This document shows, piece after piece, positions 9,154 through 17,857 of a stretch of DNA of 37,769 nucleotides. A program made the translations under genes and the position numbers. The first letter of the stretch is position 1. The number at the start of each line of letters is the position of its first letter. Origin of the DNA: CAZQEZ01 sp964592475 (GTDB lineage Bacteria > Bacteroidota > Bacteroidia > Cytophagales > Cyclobacteriaceae); contig CAZQEZ010000027.1 in the NCBI GenBank assembly GCA_964592475.1, forward strand, positions 1 through 37,769, given 5' to 3'. Under the pieces are notes generated by a model. The model ran no database searches and was not told the origin of the DNA. It saw only the letters and a program-made list of their open reading frames with translations.

Positions 9154-10425
9154 ATGTCAATTAAAAGAATCATTGTAGGACAATCAGGAGGTCCAACTCC
9201 TGTAATCGATTGGTCGGTTGATGGTATAGTTACCTCTGCCAGGGCTAAGGGTATAGAAGTTTACGGCGCAAAAAACGGTTTTGAGGGTATTCTTCATGCT
9301 GATGCTGAAGGAAATATTGTAGATATGTCTGGCATTGACCCTACACAATTTATTTACAATGGCCCGGGCTCAGGATTAGGTGCTACCAGAATAAAGCCCA
9401 ATAAAGAGCAATTGGAAATCATAGCAAAAAATCTGAAAAAGTTAGGCGTAGATGCCATCGTGTATATCGGTGGAAATGACTCCTCTGATCAGCTTAAAAG
9501 CCTTACTGAAGTTTCTGACATAAGAGCAATTCATGGCATTAAAACTGTAGACAACGACTTGCCTGTAACTCATCATTGCCCGGGTTTTGGTTCCGCGGCA
9601 TTATACAATGCCATTGCCATTAAAAACGTGGTAAGTGACTTTTCATCTTATAAAATGCGTGGTAGATTAAATGATGGCAGCATGGGTACTTTGCATGCCC
9701 CGGTAGTAATTTATCAGGTAATGGGACGTAAAGCCGGTTGGCTTGCACAGGCTACAGCATTTGCCCGGGTAGACCAACGAGGAGTAATGGTACCCGGAAG
9801 AGCACCCCATATTATTCTTAGTAAAGAGATTCTTTTTGATAAGGAGCAATTTTTGAGCGAAGTAAGCAATGTAATAAGTAAATATGGTGAATGCACAGTA
9901 GTAGTTCAGGAAGACTTAACGGATAAAAACACTGGCGATTCAATTGCAAAAGCATATGGTGAAGTAACATTGGATCCCCACGGAAATATTCAACACGGAA
10001 GAGCTGATTCATTCCAACCTGCAATATTTTTGGCTACAACGATCAATAAAGAATTAAAGGTAGATGCAGTAGCAAAAATCAAAGAAGCCGCTCTGGTACC
10101 TCAACATATTCAGCGAAGCTATGCGATGTCGCAAACAGATGCCTCAGAAGCTTACATGGTAGGTTATGCAGCTGTTGATGCGTTGGAGGCAGGAGAAACC
10201 AAAAAATCTGTAATCTTAAAGCGTAATACCAAAACCGGTAACTTTATTACTGGCTTGACTGATTTAGAGAATATTGCTCGTAAAGAAACAAATGTAGACT
10301 TAAATGATATCGAAGGATATCTAGGTCCTAAGCAATCATTTGTAGATGAATACATTCATTGTATCGGTGGGCCATTGGCAATTCCACATTATTCTAGTAT
10401 GATGTGGAAAAATGTGAACTTGTAA
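9154..10425 (+). CDS. pfp: PPi-type 6-phosphofructokinase
   Basis: A 423-aa cytosolic enzyme of the phosphofructokinase A superfamily that interconverts fructose 6-phosphate and fructose 1,6-bisphosphate. The phosphoryl-donor loop reads GGND at 106-109. The aspartate at the second variable position is the one that excludes ATP in PPi-dependent enzymes (ATP enzymes have glycine). The catalytic segment is KTVDND at 130-135. The lysine before it is also a PPi-type mark, and D133 is the expected base. MGR at 190-192 contacts the sugar phosphate. The first loop residue is asparagine rather than the usual aspartate. PPi use would make the step reversible and save ATP. The gene has its own promoter and a terminator, so it appears monocistronic. 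Confidence 0.88.
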   Translation: MSIKRIIVGQSGGPTPVIDWSVDGIVTSARAKGIEVYGAKNGFEGILHADAEGNIVDMSGIDPTQFIYNGPGSGLGATRIKPNKEQLEIIAKNLKKLGVDAIVYIGGNDSSDQLKSLTEVSDIRAIHGIKTVDNDLPVTHHCPGFGSAALYNAIAIKNVVSDFSSYKMRGRLNDGSMGTLHAPVVIYQVMGRKAGWLAQATAFARVDQRGVMVPGRAPHIILSKEILFDKEQFLSEVSNVISKYGECTVVVQEDLTDKNTGDSIAKAYGEVTLDPHGNIQHGRADSFQPAIFLATTINKELKVDAVAKIKEAALVPQHIQRSYAMSQTDASEAYMVGYAAVDALEAGETKKSVILKRNTKTGNFITGLTDLENIARKETNVDLNDIEGYLGPKQSFVDEYIHCIGGPLAIPHYSSMMWKNVNL

Positions 10426-10488
10426 TTTGACACTTAGCATTTGCTTTAATTAATAGAAATTAGTTGAATTTTAATAATAATAATAATT

Positions 10489-10522
10489 AGGAGCGCATTG
10501 ATTTGATTGCTCCTTTTTATTT
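10489..10522 (+). terminator. Rho-independent terminator after the PFK gene
   Basis: AGGAGC (10489-10494) pairs perfectly with GCTCCT (10509-10514) around a 14-nt loop and is followed by TTTTTATTT. It sits between the convergent PFK and miaA genes, overlapping the last bases of miaA. Confidence 0.65.
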
Positions 10523-11422
10523 AAGTTTTGATTCTATATAATCTACTATTTTGCTGAATTCAATTGGTGAAAACCATTGATATTGCAAATCTTTTTTAAA
10601 CCAGGTCAATTGCCTTTTAGCATAACGGCGACTGTTTCTTTTAAGTAATCTAATCGCTTCTTCCCTGTCATATTTATTTTCCAGGTAATCAAAAATTTCT
10701 TTATAGCCTACTGTCTGCAGTGCTTGTTTATCTTTGTGAGGAAATAGTTGCTCTGCTTCAGTAAATAATCCTTGTGCAATCATTTGGTCCATTCTGGTAT
10801 CTATATTTTGATAAAGCTCTGCACGTGGCAGCTCAAGTGCAATTTTGATTAAATTAAAATTACGAGCTTTGGGCTGCTTGTGTCGAAAAGAAGAAAATGG
10901 TTTTCCTGATACGTCTATAACCTCTAAAGCCCGTATCATTCGCTTATAATTTGCTTTGTCCACTTCTTCAAAAAATACTGGATCCTTTGCTAATAATAGT
11001 TTTTGCAAATACTCAATACCTTTGCTTTGGTAAAGCATTTTCCACTTTTCTCTTATTTCCACAGGAATATCTGGCATGTAATCTATGCCTTTACATAGAG
11101 CATCAATGTACAAACCCGAACCACCCGTCACGATCGCTTTATTAGATTTTGGCCATAGGTGATTATTTAAAATTTGGAGCACCTCTACTTCATATTGGTA
11201 AGCATTAAAATTTTCATTGATTTGTTTATTGTCTATCATATAATGAACTATTCCCTTCTGCTCATCTTTGCCAGGTTTAGCAGTACCTATCTGCATTTGC
11301 TGGTAAATTTGCCGGGAATCGGCAGAAATAATGGGTAATTCACCATAATGATGGGCTAGTTGTACGCTTACAGAAGTTTTGCCAACCGCGGTAGGTCCAG
11401 CAACTATTATCAAATTGTTCAT
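10517..11422 (-). CDS. miaA: tRNA dimethylallyltransferase
   Basis: A 301-aa MiaA, which transfers a dimethylallyl group to the N6 of adenosine 37 in tRNAs reading UNN codons. The P-loop GPTAVGKT is at residues 9-16. It is followed by SADSRQIYQQMQIGTAKP, the substrate-binding signature, then TGGSGLYIDAL. The C-terminal RRYAKRQLTWF is the usual end motif. Length is normal for the family. The gene is convergent with the PPi-PFK gene, ends in its terminator and is divergent from the hybrid kinase gene. I see no partner gene. Confidence 0.97.
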   Translation of the reverse strand: MNNLIIVAGPTAVGKTSVSVQLAHHYGELPIISADSRQIYQQMQIGTAKPGKDEQKGIVHYMIDNKQINENFNAYQYEVEVLQILNNHLWPKSNKAIVTGGSGLYIDALCKGIDYMPDIPVEIREKWKMLYQSKGIEYLQKLLLAKDPVFFEEVDKANYKRMIRALEVIDVSGKPFSSFRHKQPKARNFNLIKIALELPRAELYQNIDTRMDQMIAQGLFTEAEQLFPHKDKQALQTVGYKEIFDYLENKYDREEAIRLLKRNSRRYAKRQLTWFKKDLQYQWFSPIEFSKIVDYIESKLK

Positions 11423-11636
11423 AAGTTAACTTTAAACTCACATGAGTAATTAAAACATAAACACTTAAGATTCACCAATAGGTATCTATTTATAATTTAC
11501 AAATTGCTGAATACTAATAAAATAAAAAAGCATTTTAAGGTAGCGCGTTCCATTTAATTTAAACTAAATCTTGTAAAAATATAATTAGCGCTATTATAAA
11601 CCACTTCATACAATAGCAAAAGAATTATATTTTCGT

Positions 11637-11644
11637 TATTTTTG
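11637..11644 (+). promoter_or_regulatory. -7 element before the hybrid kinase operon
   Basis: TATTTTTG matches the Bacteroidota TAnnTTTG box exactly, 31 nt before the ATG at 11676. No convincing TTTG was seen at the -33 spacing, so this is a half match. Confidence 0.4.
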
Positions 11645-11675
11645 GAAATATCCTCAAAGGTAATATTTGCATTTA

Positions 11676-14600
11676 ATGAACCTGGAAAGAAAAAGTAAAA
11701 AAGAACTCATTGCAACCATAAATACGCTGCAAGAAAATTCAGCTCATGCCAACAATGGCAATGGTAGTGTAAATAATTCTTTTGAATATTACTTTTCCCA
11801 AGGTGAAATGTTGATTTTTGGTATCGACAATAGCAACATCATTCGATTTATTAATCATCAAGCCATTAGCTTTTTCGGCAATGACGAACTTAAAGGCAAG
11901 GATTTTTTAAAAGCCTTTAGGCTTACCAACAACAAAATTGTACATGAGATCATATATCAGCAGGTTCAAAAAGATTCATTTTTAGCAACGCATAAAAAGG
12001 GAAATAAAGATTCTGTTTTAAGAGTAAAAAGTTTTCTTAAGGACCCTAAAGGCTTACTGTATTTTATGGCTGATATTGAGAATGAGCATCAGCCTAATAT
12101 TCAACTATTGAAAAATGCAACTAAGCCTTATATTGATTTGCTTAATAAGTCAAGAGACTTGATTCAGGTATTTACTTATAGTGGTAAAATTCGATATGTA
12201 AACAACTATTGGAAAAAGAAATTGGGCTATACTGAAAAGGAATTAAAAAAGTTGACCCTGCAGAATTTAATAGCACCAGATTACTTTGAAACTACCAAAC
12301 AAAAATTATTTGACATAGCCAACAACGATACCGATAATCGATTAATAACAACTTTTTTAACTAAAAATAATCAACGAATTAATCTTTCCGGGTTTGTATA
12401 TTGCAATAAAAGAGGCGACAAAATCATTGATTTTCGGGGTATATTTCATGATATTACCGAGCAAATAAGAGCAGAAAAAGCTCAAAGTTTATATTACAGC
12501 ATTGCCAATCTTACTATCCACTCCCTAAGTATTAAATCATTTTTTGCCAATATTCATCGGGAGTTAAAACAAGTAATTGAAGCCACTAATTTTTATGTAG
12601 CATTAATTGACGACGAGAAAAATAAAGTAAGCTTTCCATATTTACATGATGAACATTTGACAGTAGGTTTTATGGAAAAGAATTTTGATGGCAGCATAAC
12701 AGATTATGCTATCAAAAAAAAATCACCTTTATTTTTATATGAAAAGGATATAAAAAATTTATACCTAAATCAACGAATTAATGTAGTGAGTAAAATACCC
12801 AAAGTATGGATAGGTATTCCGCTAATCCTCGATCACAGGATTATAGGTTTAATTGCAGTACAAAGCTATGACAGCAAAGAGATCTATACCTCCAAAGATA
12901 TGGAATTGATGGATTTCATGAGTGGGCAAATAGCGTTATCCATCGAGCGTAAGCAAAAAGGAGAAAGAATCACTTCTCAAAATGCCCGGATCAATGCGAT
13001 TATTGAAAATGGCTCACATTTAGTATGGGCTGTAGATAGGGAATTATTATTTACTTCTTTCAACAAAAATTTTAGTGATTTATTTACGGAACTCTTCCAT
13101 GTAAATCCGGAGAATTATAACCTCATACCAGACGACATAAAAATTCCACAGGCAGATATTTTTCGTGAAAATTATAAAAAAGCATTTTCAGGCATACCTT
13201 GTAGTTTTGAATTAGAAATAAAAACCAATAACAATGAAGGCAATTGGTGGGAAATATTTCTAAATCCAATCATTTCCAGCGATGAAGAGATATACGAAGT
13301 GTCTGGTATAGCACATAATATAACACAAAAAAAGCAAAATGAAATAGCCTTACAGGAAAGTGAAGAAAAATTTCGAAATATTTTTGAATCCTTTCAGGAT
13401 ATCTATTTTCGATGCCAACTTAGTGGTGAATTAGTAGTAATAAGTCCGTCCGTAGAAGAGCTTACAGGCTACTCACCCGATTTTGTGATAGGACGAAATA
13501 TTACTGATTATTATCTTTATAGTAGTAAAACGAAGCATTTGATTAGACAGCTTATTAAAAATAGAGCTGTCCGCAATTTTGAGGCTTCTATTGTTTCTCG
13601 CGATGGTGCTATTTTAAGCTGCATTTGCAATGTGCGGCTAATTACCGATGCTAAAAACCAGCCCGCTCAGATAGAAGGTGTGATAAGAGATATTTCAAAA
13701 CTAAAACAAACAAATGATGAATTGATAAGGGCTAAAGAATTGGCCGAACGTTCTGCCAGAGTAAAGGAGACTTTTCTGGCCAATATGAGTCATGAAATAC
13801 GCACTCCGATGAATGGCGTTATAGGAATGATAGACTTGTTGGGTGGAACTAACCTGGACGAGGAGCAGCGAAATTATATTAATACCATCAAAAAGTCCTC
13901 AGAAACTTTACTTAATATTCTGAATGACATTCTTGATTTATCAAAAATTGAGGCTGGAAAAATGCAGGTAAAGCATGCTCCTGTTCGTATTAAAAAAGTA
14001 ATGGAAAAGCTCTATGCTATGTTTTCGCAGCAAGCTATGTCTAAAAATACCAATCTTTATTACCATATCGATTCCAGTCTTTCTGAATACATCTTAACCG
14101 ATGAAACCAGGTTATTGCAAATATTAGCCAACCTTAGCAGCAATGCCATTAAATTTACTGAAGGTGGAGGTGCAATTGATGTAGGTATCAAGCATATGAC
14201 TGATGATAGTGGTAAAAAGTTAGTCAAATTTGATGTAAGTGATTCCGGCATTGGTATTTCACAAGAAAACCTTGATCAGTTGTTTCGCAGTTTCAATCAA
14301 GTGGACAATTCCACTTCAAAAGCTTTTAGTGGTACAGGATTAGGGCTTGCTATTTCAAAAGAGTTATGCAAGCTATTGGGTGGCGAAATAGGGGTATATT
14401 CTACTCCGGGACTGGGCAGTACTTTTTGGTTCACCATTGATGCTCCACCAGCTTCAGGTAAAGAAATGGATGATTATGTAGACCAAGAAGAAGAGATTGT
14501 AATAAAGGATTTTTTCAAGAACAAAAAACCTTGCATTTTATTAGTAGATGACAATTTGGTTAATAGACAAGTGGCTAGCGAGATACTAAAAAAATCAGGA

Positions 14601-15284
14601 TGTGAAGTAGATATGGCTGTAAATGGCTTTGAAAGTATAGCAAGAGCCAAAACAAACAATTACGATCTTATCTTGATGGATATACAAATGCCGGAAATGG
14701 ATGGTTTAGAAGCAACCCGTGAAATAAAAAAATTGGGGTTACTGTCAATACCTCCTATAGTGGCAATGACTGCCTATTCCATGAAAGAGGATAAGCAGAA
14801 ATTCATAAGTGAAGGGATGGACGATTACATTGCCAAACCTTTGAGAGCCAATGAGTTGATATTAAAAGTACAAAGCTGGGTGAATTTTGAGCCCCTAACT
14901 TTACAAAAAAAAGAGCCAGCTTATCAAAACAAGCAAAAAATAGTAAATGAAGAAGTTATTGATCAATTGATGAAGTATGGCGGCGGCGATATGATAATTA
15001 AGGTTTTTGATGATTTTGAAATTGAAACCATAGAACTACTGAATATTTCTGCTTCATCTTTTAAAACTAAAAACTATGAAAATATCCGCTCGCAATTGCA
15101 TACTCTCAAAGGCAATGCCGGCACTTTAGGTATTGAAAAAGTAGCAAAATATGCAGAAAATATTGAAGCCAATTTAAAAAAATCAAATTTTGAGACGCTA
15201 GAGCAGGATTTGAAATTTTTAAAGCTTACTTTTGCGGAATTTCAGAATAACTATAAAAAGATAATCAATCAGTTAACTAAATAA
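11676..15284 (+). CDS. Hybrid sensor kinase (PAS/GAF-HisKA-HATPase-REC-Hpt)
   Basis: A 1202-aa soluble-looking hybrid histidine kinase with no evident membrane segment. Domains in order: PAS-like (about 40-135), PAS with PAC ending FHDITEQ (about 155-270), GAF (about 285-425), two more PAS modules (about 440-560 and 565-690), HisKA with phospho-accepting H706 in NMSHEIRTPMNG, HATPase with a SSNAIKF N-box, DSGIGIS and GTGLGLAISK, a receiver with phospho-acceptor D1002 in LMDIQMPEMDG, and a C-terminal Hpt with H1142 in LHTLKGNAG. The protein thus holds a full phosphorelay. The ATG at 11676 is used; a TTG lies three codons upstream. It heads an operon with a lone receiver 7 nt downstream that probably takes the phosphate. 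The signal is unknown, but redox or small ligands are plausible for PAS/GAF. Confidence 0.93.
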   Translation: MNLERKSKKELIATINTLQENSAHANNGNGSVNNSFEYYFSQGEMLIFGIDNSNIIRFINHQAISFFGNDELKGKDFLKAFRLTNNKIVHEIIYQQVQKDSFLATHKKGNKDSVLRVKSFLKDPKGLLYFMADIENEHQPNIQLLKNATKPYIDLLNKSRDLIQVFTYSGKIRYVNNYWKKKLGYTEKELKKLTLQNLIAPDYFETTKQKLFDIANNDTDNRLITTFLTKNNQRINLSGFVYCNKRGDKIIDFRGIFHDITEQIRAEKAQSLYYSIANLTIHSLSIKSFFANIHRELKQVIEATNFYVALIDDEKNKVSFPYLHDEHLTVGFMEKNFDGSITDYAIKKKSPLFLYEKDIKNLYLNQRINVVSKIPKVWIGIPLILDHRIIGLIAVQSYDSKEIYTSKDMELMDFMSGQIALSIERKQKGERITSQNARINAIIENGSHLVWAVDRELLFTSFNKNFSDLFTELFHVNPENYNLIPDDIKIPQADIFRENYKKAFSGIPCSFELEIKTNNNEGNWWEIFLNPIISSDEEIYEVSGIAHNITQKKQNEIALQESEEKFRNIFESFQDIYFRCQLSGELVVISPSVEELTGYSPDFVIGRNITDYYLYSSKTKHLIRQLIKNRAVRNFEASIVSRDGAILSCICNVRLITDAKNQPAQIEGVIRDISKLKQTNDELIRAKELAERSARVKETFLANMSHEIRTPMNGVIGMIDLLGGTNLDEEQRNYINTIKKSSETLLNILNDILDLSKIEAGKMQVKHAPVRIKKVMEKLYAMFSQQAMSKNTNLYYHIDSSLSEYILTDETRLLQILANLSSNAIKFTEGGGAIDVGIKHMTDDSGKKLVKFDVSDSGIGISQENLDQLFRSFNQVDNSTSKAFSGTGLGLAISKELCKLLGGEIGVYSTPGLGSTFWFTIDAPPASGKEMDDYVDQEEEIVIKDFFKNKKPCILLVDDNLVNRQVASEILKKSGCEVDMAVNGFESIARAKTNNYDLILMDIQMPEMDGLEATREIKKLGLLSIPPIVAMTAYSMKEDKQKFISEGMDDYIAKPLRANELILKVQSWVNFEPLTLQKKEPAYQNKQKIVNEEVIDQLMKYGGGDMIIKVFDDFEIETIELLNISASSFKTKNYENIRSQLHTLKGNAGTLGIEKVAKYAENIEANLKKSNFETLEQDLKFLKLTFAEFQNNYKKIINQLTK

Positions 15285-15291
15285 GTAAAAA

Positions 15292-15672
15292 ATGGCCGAA
15301 GAAAAAAAAGTGTTAATAGCCGAAGACAGCTCGGTAATTCAAAATCTGACCAGGAAAATTCTTCAATTACAAAATTACGGCATTGATTCAGCTAAGAATG
15401 GAAAGCAAGTTTTGCAGAAGTTAGAAAATGAATATTTTGATGTTATTTTGATGGATATTAATATGCCTACCATGGACGGTATTGAATGTGCTAGAGCAAT
15501 AAGGGCCTTATCAGATGAGAAGAAGGCTAAAATACCGATCATAGCCATTACCGGTAACGCACGAAATTATACATTAGATGATTTTAAAAATGTAGGAATA
15601 AACGAATTTATTCCCAAACCTCTTAATTTTGATAATTTAGTAAATGTGGTTAAGAAATATACATCTGACTAA
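15292..15672 (+). CDS. Single-domain response regulator (receiver only)
   Basis: A 126-aa CheY-like receiver without an output domain. The acidic pocket is E11/D12, the phosphorylated residue D55 (in ILMDINMPTMDG), the switch threonine lies in AITGN, and the lysine in FIPKPL. It starts 7 nt after the hybrid kinase stop, so it is very likely the final acceptor of the H-D-H relay in that protein. It must act through protein contact. The next gene overlaps its stop codon (TAATG), so the 91-aa unknown protein is the first candidate partner. Confidence 0.92.
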   Translation: MAEEKKVLIAEDSSVIQNLTRKILQLQNYGIDSAKNGKQVLQKLENEYFDVILMDINMPTMDGIECARAIRALSDEKKAKIPIIAITGNARNYTLDDFKNVGINEFIPKPLNFDNLVNVVKKYTSD

Positions 15673-15947
15673 TGGAAATAAGATACTCAAAGGGGTTTCT
15701 GAATAAACTGGAAGATATTTTTGCTGAATCTGACTTCGTGCTTCGGTACGAAAAAGGCAATTTTAAATCAGGGTATTGTTTACTCAAAGATACTAAAATT
15801 GCCATCGTTAATAAGTTTTATAGCTTGGAAGGTAAGATCAATTGTCTCGTAGAAATTATTAAAGAAATAGACTTTGACTCGGACAACTTCAGTGATAAAA
15901 ACAAAAAATTGATTACTTCGATTATACAAAAAGAATCTAAATTTTGA
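15672..15947 (+). CDS. Hypothetical protein, 91 aa, translationally coupled to the receiver
   Basis: Soluble 91-aa protein of unknown function, with no signal peptide or membrane segment. The start ATG shares its A with the TAA stop of the receiver gene (TAATG), which strongly supports translation and co-regulation. The sequence shows a beta-rich middle (FKSGYCLLKDTKIAIVNKFY) and a helical C-terminal half with alternating charges. I recall similar short proteins beside the PhnP-like hydrolase in other Bacteroidota, but cannot name a family. It may be an output or modulator of the receiver, which is inference from coupling alone. Confidence 0.75.
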   Translation: MEIRYSKGFLNKLEDIFAESDFVLRYEKGNFKSGYCLLKDTKIAIVNKFYSLEGKINCLVEIIKEIDFDSDNFSDKNKKLITSIIQKESKF

Positions 15948-16705
15948 TTGTTAATTTTTTAGGTACCGGAACTTCCCATGGTATTCCAGTAGTTGCTTGC
16001 GAATGTGAAGTGTGTAAATCCCTGGATTATCGTGATAAGCGACTGCGTACATCAATTCATATTGCCATAGAAGGTAAAAGCTTAATTTTTGATTCAGGTC
16101 CTGATTTTCGACAGCAAGTGCTACGGGAAAGAATAAAACATTTAGATGCACTTATATTTACCCATGAACATAAAGATCATACCGCTGGCATGGATGATGT
16201 ACGTGGATTCAATTATAAAATGAAAAAGGATGTGCAAGTGTACGCGGTTCCTAGAGTAATTGAACATCTAAAGCGTGAATTTGCCTATGTGTTTTCAGAA
16301 GACAGATACCCTGGTGTACCACAAATCGAAATTAATGCGATTGAAAATAAGCCGATGATAATTGCTGGCATACCAGTTACTCCTATAGAAGTAATGCACT
16401 ACAAGCTTCCGGTCATGGGTTTTCGCGTTGGCGATTTTACCTATATTACCGATGCTAAAACGATAGCCGAAGAAGAAATGGAAAAGATTAAAGGCACCAA
16501 AGTGCTGGTGGTGAATGCTCTGAGAAAGGAAGAGCATATCTCCCATTTTTCCCTTGATCAAGCCATAGAAGTAATTGAAGAAATAAACCCAGAAAAAGCG
16601 TACCTTACTCATTTAAGTCATCAAATGGGCCTACATAAAGATGTAAATGAAAAATTGCCAGAAAATGTAGCAATTGCCTACGATGGCTTAAAAATTCAAA
16701 TTTGA
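15944..16705 (+). CDS. PhnP-like metallo-beta-lactamase-fold hydrolase
   Basis: A 253-aa cytosolic metallo-beta-lactamase-fold protein, probably a phosphodiesterase. The start is a TTG at 15944 that overlaps the TGA of the preceding gene by 3 nt; no ATG lies near the conserved N-terminus NFLGTGTSHGIP. Cysteines C19, C21 and C24 form the C-x-C-x2-C zinc knuckle found in PhnP proteins. The metal site THEHKDH spans residues 73-79. Later motifs include ITDAK and THLSHQ. PhnP hydrolyses cyclic ribose phosphates in phosphonate breakdown, but there are no phn genes here. In Bacteroidota this is a widespread housekeeping protein whose substrate is unsettled. It is the fourth gene of the signalling operon. 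Confidence 0.88.
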   Translation: MIVNFLGTGTSHGIPVVACECEVCKSLDYRDKRLRTSIHIAIEGKSLIFDSGPDFRQQVLRERIKHLDALIFTHEHKDHTAGMDDVRGFNYKMKKDVQVYAVPRVIEHLKREFAYVFSEDRYPGVPQIEINAIENKPMIIAGIPVTPIEVMHYKLPVMGFRVGDFTYITDAKTIAEEEMEKIKGTKVLVVNALRKEEHISHFSLDQAIEVIEEINPEKAYLTHLSHQMGLHKDVNEKLPENVAIAYDGLKIQI

Positions 16706-16712
16706 TAAATAT

Positions 16713-16868
16713 CTATTTTCTGTATTCCGATTTTTCTACAAATGCATGAATAAAGGCCATGCCTATTGGCACAAATAGGAGATACCATGCAGTAAAATTA
16801 CTTTTGAAAATAATCCAGGTGATTATAACAGTAATTAGCGTGAATAAACTTAAAGAAACAATCCGCAC
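16713..16868 (-). CDS. Small two-helix membrane protein, 51 aa
   Basis: A short open frame from GTG at 16868 to TAG at 16713-16715, preceded by an in-frame TAA. It encodes 51 residues: a basic start (MRIV), a first hydrophobic helix (LSLFTLITVIITWIIF), a short loop (KSNFTAWY), a second helix (LLFVPIGMAFIHAFV) and a charged tail (EKSEYRK). A perfect TAnnTTTG element sits 21 nt upstream at 16890-16897. The gene is convergent with the PhnP-like gene, 7 nt between stops. Hydrophobic pattern plus promoter support a real gene. The function is unknown. Confidence 0.55.
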   Translation of the reverse strand: MRIVSLSLFTLITVIITWIIFKSNFTAWYLLFVPIGMAFIHAFVEKSEYRK

Positions 16869-16889
16869 TTTTTGTTAATGATTTATTAA

Positions 16890-16897
16890 CAAAGATA
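16890..16897 (-). promoter_or_regulatory. -7 element for the 51-aa membrane protein gene
   Basis: On the minus strand this reads TATCTTTG, an exact TAnnTTTG. There is no good -33 TTTG, but the position fits a start site a few bases downstream and a short leader before the GTG at 16868. The rest of 16898-17029 shows nothing I can support. Confidence 0.45.
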
Positions 16898-17029
16898 ACA
16901 ATAAGTTAAATATTGCTCCCACTACCTCTATTCAAAAAAACATAAGTAAGTAATAAAATATTTAAGATACTACCATCAAAAAAACTGAATTTTACTTTAA
17001 TTCAACCTTTTTGATAATTTCTTTATGTA

Positions 17030-17785
17030 TTACAACGGTCTTACCCATATATTTCTAAAACTTACAGGGTCGCTATGGTCTTGAAGTAATATAGGAGCTT
17101 TGCCGTGTGCTTTGTATTGCGGAAGCCCTATATATTCAGTAGCGCCCTTAATCATCACATTATTTTGAATTAATACACCATTGTGTAATATGGTTACTCG
17201 CGCCGGGTATTTTAATTGGTCATTTTCATCAAATACAGGTGCTGTATAAATAATATCATAAGTTTGCCATTCGCCAGGCTTTTTGGTGGCGTTTACCAAT
17301 GGCATAGCCTGCTTGTAGATACTGCCTGCCTGACCATTCGAATAAGTCCTGTTTTCGTAAGAATCTAACACCTGAATTTCATATCGTTTTTGTAGAAAAA
17401 TACCACTATTGCCTCTACCCTGCCCTTTTCCATTTATTTCTTCAGGGCTGCGCCATTCAATATGCAACTGCATATCACCAAATGATTCTTTTGTTTGAAT
17501 GGCTCCAGTTTTAGGGGAAACTGTCATTGCCCGGTTATCTATTTGCCATGCTACTTCTTCTCCTTCAATGGCCGAATCCCAGTGCTCAAAATTTGTTCCA
17601 TCAAACAATACAATTGCATCAGAAGGAGGTTGATTGTCGTTTCCTGGATCTACCTTAGCTGGTTCTGGTTCCCATACTTCCGTTAAAGCAGGTTTCCACT
17701 CAAGTTCTTCATTTTCTTGTGCCATAACACTGTAGTTAAAAAATAATAAAATCAATAATCCTGTATATTTAATGTTATTCTCCAT
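17030..17785 (-). CDS. Secreted DUF1080 (3-keto-disaccharide hydrolase-like) protein
   Basis: A 251-aa secreted protein of the DUF1080 family, a concanavalin-like beta-sandwich. Some characterised members cleave 3-keto-glycosides. The ATG at 17785 gives a signal peptide ending in SVMAQ. A GTG at 17812 would lie at or upstream of the predicted transcription start and is rejected. Family marks are IVLFDGTNFEHWDS near the start of the mature domain, GNSGIFLQKRYEIQVLDSY in the middle, and ILLQDHSDPVSFRNIWVRPL at the end. It stands alone on the minus strand, 72 nt downstream of the glgX stop and with its own -7 element. A Gfo/Idh/MocA 3-dehydrogenase, the usual partner, is not in the window. Confidence 0.9.
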   Translation of the reverse strand: MENNIKYTGLLILLFFNYSVMAQENEELEWKPALTEVWEPEPAKVDPGNDNQPPSDAIVLFDGTNFEHWDSAIEGEEVAWQIDNRAMTVSPKTGAIQTKESFGDMQLHIEWRSPEEINGKGQGRGNSGIFLQKRYEIQVLDSYENRTYSNGQAGSIYKQAMPLVNATKKPGEWQTYDIIYTAPVFDENDQLKYPARVTILHNGVLIQNNVMIKGATEYIGLPQYKAHGKAPILLQDHSDPVSFRNIWVRPL

Positions 17786-17814
17786 AATTTTTGTGTTAGT
17801 TAATTTATACACTT

Positions 17815-17822
17815 CAAAAATA
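17815..17822 (-). promoter_or_regulatory. -7 element for the DUF1080 gene
   Basis: Minus-strand TATTTTTG, an exact TAnnTTTG, 29 nt upstream of the ATG at 17785. No clear -33 box. Its position supports the shorter start of the gene. Confidence 0.45.
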
Positions 17823-17857
17823 ACAAAAATCAGACTGTTAGCTAATACCCTAAAGCT

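Noticed and set aside
15944..16705. Phosphonate catabolism (phnP)
   Set aside because: Only the fold and zinc knuckle match; no other phn gene is in the window.
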